Below are positions 47,835 through 53,048 of a stretch of DNA of 53,048 nt, in pieces. Numbering within the stretch: position 1 is the stretch's first letter; each line of letters starts with the position of its first letter. The stretch spans positions 1-53,048 of the forward strand of contig CAIRAW010000019.1 in assembly GCA_903876735.1 (NCBI GenBank), read 5' to 3'. Under the pieces are notes generated by a model. It did no database searches. It was given only the letters and a program-made list of their open reading frames with translations, and had not been told where the DNA came from. The position numbers and the translations under genes were made by a program. The DNA comes from an uncultured beta proteobacterium (GTDB lineage: Bacteria; Pseudomonadota; Gammaproteobacteria; Burkholderiales; Burkholderiaceae_C).

Positions 47835-50009
47835 ATGAGCCTTCTGACACCCACCCATCGCGTCGATCTTCTAGGCGGAATGCAGGCTTCGCTACGGGGT
47901 ATTACCACGACGATCGCACCGGTGTTGTTGTTCGTCGGCCTGTTGGGGCCGCAAGCCATGGCCGCGAGCTTTTGGGCAACGGTGATCACGGCAACCTTGA
48001 TTCCTGCCGTGCACATGCTGCTCAAGAGCAAGTCGGGTGTGATACCGGGTGCACGCATGGCGTCCCTGGCGGCCTACATCAGTCTGGTGATTGCCTTGAC
48101 GGACGCGGCCGGTCACGCATCAGGTCATGCAGCGGCAATGAATCTCAGTGCCGAACAGTTGCGTCTTGGGCTGGCAGCCGGCAGCCTGATGTTCATGGCG
48201 GCCAGCGCCCTGATCTGGCTGCTCGGCGCGCTTGGCTTCGGTAATTTGTTCAAGATGATTCCCATGCCGGTTACCGCTGGCATCAGCAACGGTACCGCCT
48301 TGCTGTTATTGACGCTGGCTGTCGATAAGCTCACGCATGAGCACCGGGCCGTTTTCGCGACCGCGATCATGGTGGGCTGCTTTCTCATCTGGCCCTTCAT
48401 TCAGGCCTCGTCAAAACCTTTGGCCCGTGTGCCTGCGGTGGTGATCTCCCTGCTGGCAGGGCTGGCCACCGCCATGCTGTTCGAATCGCCCTTTCAAATG
48501 CCGATGCCATCGAGCACTCTGGACTGGTCCTGGGTCTCGGTGCGGCTCTGGACCGAACTGCCGCAGGACCAGTTGGGCCACCTGATCCGCCTGGGCTTGC
48601 CCAACTTCCTGACGCTGGCGCTGGTGATGATTCTGGAGACGTTCACCGCCGCCAATGAAATGGAACGGCGTTTCGGCGTTCGTGTCAACGCCAACCGCGA
48701 GATGATGGTGCTCGGCGGGGCCAACATGGTGAGCGCCTTACTGGGCGGCGTTCCCTGTACCGGGCACAACTCGCGCAGCATTGCCAGTTGGCTCGCCGGC
48801 GGTCGGGGCACCCAGGTGGCATTGATCGGTCTGTTGATGACCGGTGTGCTGCTAGTGACCTTGGGGCAGTGGTTGTTGGCGTTGCCGGTCGGCATGGTGG
48901 CCGGATTCCTGCTGCTGCAGTGTCTGTTGATGGCAGAACGTGAGGTGCTGCACCGGGTGCGGGAGATGATCAACACCCGCAAATGGCGGCGGGTGGGGAC
49001 ATCGGACCTGGGCTTCTGGACCACCATCGTAATCACGGTGGTTGAGTACTTCGGCGGCATGATCTGGGCGTGTTCCATGGGCATCGGCCTGTCCTGTCTG
49101 GTGATCCTGCGGCGCGTTTCGGACAGTCTCACCGCGCGTTGGGTCAATCTGAACCATCACCGCTCGCATCGTGTTCGCAGCGCCGAGGAAAACGACACCC
49201 TGAGCCGGCAATCCGATCGGGTCGGCGTGCTGCGACTGAGCGGCCATCTCTTTTTTGGCAACAGCATCCGCTTGACGCAATTGGCCGACGAACTCAAGCC
49301 CGGCGCCCATGCCGTCGTCATTGATGTAAGCCGCGTTCGCGATGTGGACCCCAGTGGTCTGGATGCGCTGGCGTGGCTGATCCGCGCACTCCTTGAACAG
49401 AGGGCGAGCGTCGTCGTTGCCGGGTTGGCACAGACACATTCGCCGGAACTGCGTGAGGCCTTGCACGCGACGAGTGGCATTCATCGGGCAATCGATCTCG
49501 ATCGCGGCCTGGAATATTGCGAGAACCTGGTTCTGGCCGATGCGCCGCAACATGTCGACTCGCTTTTGCAGCTGGACCTGTCGGAAAACAGTTTCCTGGA
49601 AGACCTGACGCCACGCGAGCGCCAGGCGCTGCTGCTGCTGGGGCAAGCGCGTGAGGTCGCCAAGGGAGAGATCCTGTTTTCCAAGGGCGACGCCGCCGAC
49701 GGAGTCTGGCTGCTGGAACAAGGCTATGTCAGCATCCTCTCGGGTGGAGAACATTCCACGCGTTTCTCCACGCTGGGGCCGGGCCAGTTTCTGGGGGAGA
49801 TGAGCCTGATCGATGGCAAGCGCCGCTCCGCCACGGCGCTGGCCGACAGCCCGGTGCGTGCCCTGTTGCTGGATCAGGAAGCAATCGCGACCTTGACGCA
49901 GCGCGAGCCAGATGCCGTCTGGAAGATCATGCGCAACATCGCAAGGTACCTGTCGCAGCGTGTGCGCAGTGCCTCGGAGTTATTGGCAGTCGAAGCGGTC
50001 AATTCCTGA
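47835..50009 (+). CDS. SulP anion transporter with STAS and cyclic-nucleotide-binding domains
   Basis: A 724-aa inner-membrane SulP/SLC26-type anion transporter. The membrane domain (about 20-430) includes GARMASLAAYISLVIALT and GGVPCTGHNSRSIASWLAGG. It is followed by a cytoplasmic STAS domain (about 462-565, VIDVSRVRDVDPSGLDAL) and a C-terminal cNMP-binding domain (about 587-715). The phosphate-binding cassette FLGEMSLIDGKRRSATALA (653-671) keeps the Gly-Glu and Arg-Ser expected for cyclic-nucleotide contact. Substrate (sulfate, bicarbonate or other) is not predictable. It lies 49 nt before the CHASE2-cyclase gene; co-transcription is likely. Confidence 0.88.
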   Translation: MSLLTPTHRVDLLGGMQASLRGITTTIAPVLLFVGLLGPQAMAASFWATVITATLIPAVHMLLKSKSGVIPGARMASLAAYISLVIALTDAAGHASGHAAAMNLSAEQLRLGLAAGSLMFMAASALIWLLGALGFGNLFKMIPMPVTAGISNGTALLLLTLAVDKLTHEHRAVFATAIMVGCFLIWPFIQASSKPLARVPAVVISLLAGLATAMLFESPFQMPMPSSTLDWSWVSVRLWTELPQDQLGHLIRLGLPNFLTLALVMILETFTAANEMERRFGVRVNANREMMVLGGANMVSALLGGVPCTGHNSRSIASWLAGGRGTQVALIGLLMTGVLLVTLGQWLLALPVGMVAGFLLLQCLLMAEREVLHRVREMINTRKWRRVGTSDLGFWTTIVITVVEYFGGMIWACSMGIGLSCLVILRRVSDSLTARWVNLNHHRSHRVRSAEENDTLSRQSDRVGVLRLSGHLFFGNSIRLTQLADELKPGAHAVVIDVSRVRDVDPSGLDALAWLIRALLEQRASVVVAGLAQTHSPELREALHATSGIHRAIDLDRGLEYCENLVLADAPQHVDSLLQLDLSENSFLEDLTPRERQALLLLGQAREVAKGEILFSKGDAADGVWLLEQGYVSILSGGEHSTRFSTLGPGQFLGEMSLIDGKRRSATALADSPVRALLLDQEAIATLTQREPDAVWKIMRNIARYLSQRVRSASELLAVEAVNS

Positions 50010-50058
50010 TCGTGGCCGCCGCAGGGTCGGCCAAGCGCAAGAATGAAGGAGCAGTGCA

Positions 50059-52200
50059 ATGCGTCAATGGCTGAGCTGGAGCCTGAGTATGTTGGCACCC
50101 CCGCTCGCCGTGGGCATTGGTGCTGCGTTCCTGCTGCTTGACCCTCCCCTGCTGCAAACCCTGCGTCAGGCCGTCTTTGACCAGTACCAGCGAGCGCATC
50201 CGCGCGTCTATCAGCCAACGCCGGTGCGGGTTATCGACATTGATGAGGAAAGCCTCGCAAAAGTCGGGCAGTGGCCGTGGCCGCGCACCCGCATTGCCGA
50301 GCTGGTTGAACGCCTGCGTCAATCCGGGGTGGCGGCGGTTGGCTTCGACGTGCTGTTTGCCGAGCCGGACCGCACCTCGCCCAAGGCGATGCTCGACATC
50401 TGGAATCTCGCGCCGGCCTCACGGCGCAGCGTCGCGGGCTTGCCCGATCACGACGACGTGCTCGCTGCCGCCCTGAAACCGGGTGGCGTGGTGCTTGGCT
50501 TCGCCGTCGAGCGCGAAGGCAGCGGCGCGCCTTTGCCGGCGCAAAAATATCGCTACGTGGCCGTGGGTGAACCGGCACTGCCCTATGCGCATCCGTTTGC
50601 CAGAGCGGCGCCGCCGCTGCCGGTGCTGAGCAACGCTGCGGCCGGCAACGGCGTCATGACCTTTGTGCCCGACAACGATGGCGTGGTGCGCCGTGTGCCG
50701 CTGCTGCTGCGCCTGGGCGACACCCTGGTGCCGTCACTGGCGGCCGAGGTTCTGCGCGTGGGCCAGGGTGCCAGCAACTACATGGTGCGCACCGCGCCGA
50801 CAGCCGGCGTGGGCCTGGCCGAAGTGAAGATCGGTCAATTCACCGTGCCAACCACCGCCGCCGGCGAGGCGTGGGTGCATTACAGCGGGCCGGTCAAGGA
50901 GCGCACCCTGTCGGCCTGGAAAATTCTTGCGGGGGTCGTGCCGGCGGCCGAGCTGCAGGGCAGCCTGGTTCTGGTTGGCACCTCGGCCCAGGGCTTGATG
51001 GACTTGCGCTTCAGCCCGCTGGGTGGCGTTTTTCCGGGGGTCGAGGCGCATGCGCAGTTGCTTGAGCAGGTGCTCACCGACAGCTACCTCTACCGCCCGG
51101 CCTGGGCCAATTCGATCGAGGCCTTGACGATCGTCGTCGGCGGCCTGGCGCTTGGCACGCTGGCACTGATGACGGGTGCGCTGGTGTCGGCGCTCATCAC
51201 GCTGGTGGTGATCGGCCTGGTGGTCCTGGCGGGCTGGCTGGCATTTATCGACTACCACCTGCTGCTCGATCCGGTCACGCCGGCGTTGGGAATTTTCATG
51301 GCGTTCCTGCTCTCGAGCATGGTTCATCACTTCTCAAGTGAGCGCCGGCAGCGCTTTGTGAAGCAGGCGTTTTCCCGCTACGTCTCGCCCAATCTGGTCG
51401 CGCACATCGTTGATCACCCGGCCGAGCTTGAGCTGGGCGGGCGACGCCAGGAGTGCAGCTTCGTGTTTACCGATCTGGTGGGGTTCACCAGTCTGATGGA
51501 AAAGATCGACCCGGGCGAGGCTGTTGCGCTGCTCAACGTCTATCTGGATGAAATGATCGGCATTGCATTTCGCCACAACGGGACGCTCGATCGTATCGTG
51601 GGCGATGCGGTGGCGATCATGTTTTCTGCGCCCGTGCCGCAACCGGATCACCGGCAACGCGCCCTGACTTGCGCCATTGCCATGCAGCGCTTTACCGCAA
51701 AGTATTCGGATGACTTGAAGGCCAAGGGGATCCCCTTTGGCTATACCCGGATCGGGGTTCACTCGGGTGAAGTCATCGTTGGCAATTTTGGCGGCTCGAC
51801 CATTTTTGACTACCGCGCACTCGGTGACCCGGTCAATACCGCATCAAGGCTCGAGAGCGTCAACAAGCATCTGGGTACGCGCATCTGCGTCTCCGAGGCC
51901 ACCTTGGCCGGTTGCACGGGGGTGGTCACCCGGCCGGTGGGCCGCCTGGTGCTCAAAGGGAAGTCCCGCTCCTTGATGGTGTTCCAGCCTATCCATGACG
52001 GGCTTGAGATCGCGGGTGCGCCAGCGGACGATCCGCAATACGCCGCCGCTTATGCCCTGCTGACGCAAGACCCGGTGGCGGCCATGGCCGCCTTTCAGGA
52101 ACTGGCTGCGCAGCGGCCCACAGACCCTCTGGTTCAATTGCACCTGCACCGATTGCAGGACAAGCAAACCGGTGACCTGATTGTGATGACCGAGAAGTAA
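50059..52200 (+). CDS. CHASE2 sensor with class III nucleotide cyclase domain
   Basis: A 713-aa inner-membrane receptor-cyclase. An N-terminal transmembrane helix (about 8-28), a periplasmic CHASE2 domain (about 35-340, signature VIDIDEESLAKVGQWPWPR at 58-76) and three transmembrane helices (about 352-427) lead to a class III cyclase (about 460-640). The metal-binding residues Asp472 (FTDLVGFT) and Asp516 (RIVGDAV) and the transition-state pair Asn593 and Arg597 are present. The purine-recognition positions read as Arg512 and Arg586 instead of Lys and Asp/Thr, so ATP versus GTP is uncertain. AAGGAG lies 7 nt before the ATG. Its product may act on the preceding transporter. Confidence 0.88.
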   Translation: MRQWLSWSLSMLAPPLAVGIGAAFLLLDPPLLQTLRQAVFDQYQRAHPRVYQPTPVRVIDIDEESLAKVGQWPWPRTRIAELVERLRQSGVAAVGFDVLFAEPDRTSPKAMLDIWNLAPASRRSVAGLPDHDDVLAAALKPGGVVLGFAVEREGSGAPLPAQKYRYVAVGEPALPYAHPFARAAPPLPVLSNAAAGNGVMTFVPDNDGVVRRVPLLLRLGDTLVPSLAAEVLRVGQGASNYMVRTAPTAGVGLAEVKIGQFTVPTTAAGEAWVHYSGPVKERTLSAWKILAGVVPAAELQGSLVLVGTSAQGLMDLRFSPLGGVFPGVEAHAQLLEQVLTDSYLYRPAWANSIEALTIVVGGLALGTLALMTGALVSALITLVVIGLVVLAGWLAFIDYHLLLDPVTPALGIFMAFLLSSMVHHFSSERRQRFVKQAFSRYVSPNLVAHIVDHPAELELGGRRQECSFVFTDLVGFTSLMEKIDPGEAVALLNVYLDEMIGIAFRHNGTLDRIVGDAVAIMFSAPVPQPDHRQRALTCAIAMQRFTAKYSDDLKAKGIPFGYTRIGVHSGEVIVGNFGGSTIFDYRALGDPVNTASRLESVNKHLGTRICVSEATLAGCTGVVTRPVGRLVLKGKSRSLMVFQPIHDGLEIAGAPADDPQYAAAYALLTQDPVAAMAAFQELAAQRPTDPLVQLHLHRLQDKQTGDLIVMTEK

Positions 52201-52211
52201 GCCCCTGCGGT

Positions 52212-53048
52212 TTAGCGCAGGTTCACAACGCCACGGCGATTGCGGGGTTCGCTGGTTTCGTCCGGCGTGGGGACATCGGGGCTGCTCTCACCATAGGATT
52301 CAACGCTGATTGGAACGTCCTTGAGGCCCGCCTGCCGGAAATATTTGGCGATGGCGTTGGCGCGCTTGAGCCCCAGTGTGTCGTTGCGTTTGTTCGAACC
52401 CACGGTGTCGGTGTGTCCGACCAGCCAGATGTCGAGCGCCTTGCGAGCGCGTGCGCGCGCCAGCATGCTGGGCAGCTGCGCCTTGGACGCCTTGGTCAAC
52501 TGCACCCCACCTTGCTCGAAGTAAAGCACGAAGCGCTCCGGCAACGGGGGCAGCGCGCGCATCGCGGTGCCAAAATCGCGCTCCAGCTGCGGCTTGCTCA
52601 CGTCAACCGGCGCGCTGGCGCCATCCAGGGAGGCACCCTGGTAGGGCTTGGTCAAATCCTGAGCGCCTTGTTTGCCCTGCACCAGCACCCGGCCCACCGT
52701 GCCGTCGGGGCTCGGTATCAACACCACGTAAGAACCCGGCCCTTTTGCGCGCGGCGGCGTGGCAAACCTGGCCTTGATGGAATCGACGGTCTCGACCGCG
52801 GTCTCCTCGGACGGGCACAGCTCGGCCGGATCGATGCCGGAGCGGCCCTGCCCCGCGTCCTGGGTGCCGGGCACGTCGGCGCGATTGACGCCCAGCGCAC
52901 TGACCAACTGACCCATGCCAGCCAGGGTGCGGGCTTGCGCCGAGGCCTGGTTGTGACGGGCATTGATGTAAGAGCGGGTGGCCTCGAAGAACTCGTTCTG
53001 GCTGTCGAGCAAATCAAGCAACGTGCGCTGGCCGATGTCGAACTGCTG
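52212..53048 (-). CDS. TolC-type outer membrane protein fused to OmpA-like domain (partial)
   Basis: Partial gene; the 5' part lies beyond the window, and the frame reads QQFDIGQRT to the edge without a stop. The visible C-terminus (about 278 residues) opens with a TolC/LapE-type ending (GQRTLLDLLDSQNEFFEATR to GMGQLVSALGV). A linker with CPSEETAVETVDS follows, then a YVVLIPSPDGTVGRVLV segment. An OmpA-like peptidoglycan-binding domain with GHTDTVGSNKRND and NRRGVVNLR completes it. The OmpA Asp and Arg ligands are present. The end is 11 nt from the convergent cyclase gene. TolC proteins of this type serve type I secretion of adhesins; that role is inferred. Confidence 0.8.
   Translation of the reverse strand, partial: QQFDIGQRTLLDLLDSQNEFFEATRSYINARHNQASAQARTLAGMGQLVSALGVNRADVPGTQDAGQGRSGIDPAELCPSEETAVETVDSIKARFATPPRAKGPGSYVVLIPSPDGTVGRVLVQGKQGAQDLTKPYQGASLDGASAPVDVSKPQLERDFGTAMRALPPLPERFVLYFEQGGVQLTKASKAQLPSMLARARARKALDIWLVGHTDTVGSNKRNDTLGLKRANAIAKYFRQAGLKDVPISVESYGESSPDVPTPDETSEPRNRRGVVNLR

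Noticed and set aside
39917..52200. Accessory region as a prophage or transposon
   Set aside because: No integrase, transposase, phage genes, terminal repeats or tRNA insertion site seen; flanking genes are ordinary chromosomal ones.

Overview
The window looks like the chromosome of a GC-rich betaproteobacterium, most likely family Comamonadaceae (Rhodoferax/Polaromonas-like). The grounds are the unbroken order rpsB-tsf-pyrH-frr-uppS-cdsA-dxr-rseP-bamA-skp-lpxD-fabZ-lpxA-lpxB-rnhB, the content of the housekeeping proteins, and intergenic repeats typical of that family. The family call is inference from memory, not a search. No prophage, insertion sequence, CRISPR array or rRNA was seen; the only RNA gene recognised is tRNA-Leu(CAG).

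Layout. 1-4.8 kb: rimO, tRNA-Leu(CAG) on the minus strand, rnr and a short-chain dehydrogenase. 4.8-10 kb: minus-strand genes for NAD(P)HX repair, a metallo-beta-lactamase-fold hydrolase, D-amino-acid dehydrogenase and an amidase. 10.2-25.5 kb: translation and envelope genes, covering ribosomal S2, EF-Ts, UMP kinase, ribosome recycling, undecaprenyl-PP and CDP-DAG synthesis, MEP pathway, site-2 protease, BAM, Skp and lipid A. RNase HII and an rRNA methyltransferase close this block. 25.7-30.8 kb: carA-carB-greA. 30.8-39.9 kb: a small membrane protein, yhbY, rlmE, ftsH with a heat-shock-type promoter, folP, glmM, an acetyltransferase, a degenerate HD-GYP protein, yajQ and murB.

39.9-53 kb is the accessory and most interesting part. 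A tight four-gene operon encodes a periplasmic caspase-like protease with a TolA-like helical repeat, a CHASE2 membrane sensor with no recognisable output domain, a second caspase-like protein (SH3b + caspase + EF-hand-like loop + DUF4384), and a small exported protein of unknown fold. After ppnP and an NDUFA9-like gene come a SulP anion transporter with STAS and cyclic-nucleotide-binding domains and a CHASE2-class III nucleotide cyclase, 49 nt apart. The window ends inside a minus-strand gene that joins the C-terminus of a TolC-type channel to an OmpA-like peptidoglycan-binding domain.

Inferred working model: CHASE2 sensors read an extracytoplasmic cue. One feeds the periplasmic caspase pair by a route not visible in sequence. 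The other makes cyclic nucleotide that could gate the neighbouring transporter. The TolC-OmpA protein suggests that a type I secretion locus lies just outside the window. None of these functional links is shown by sequence alone.
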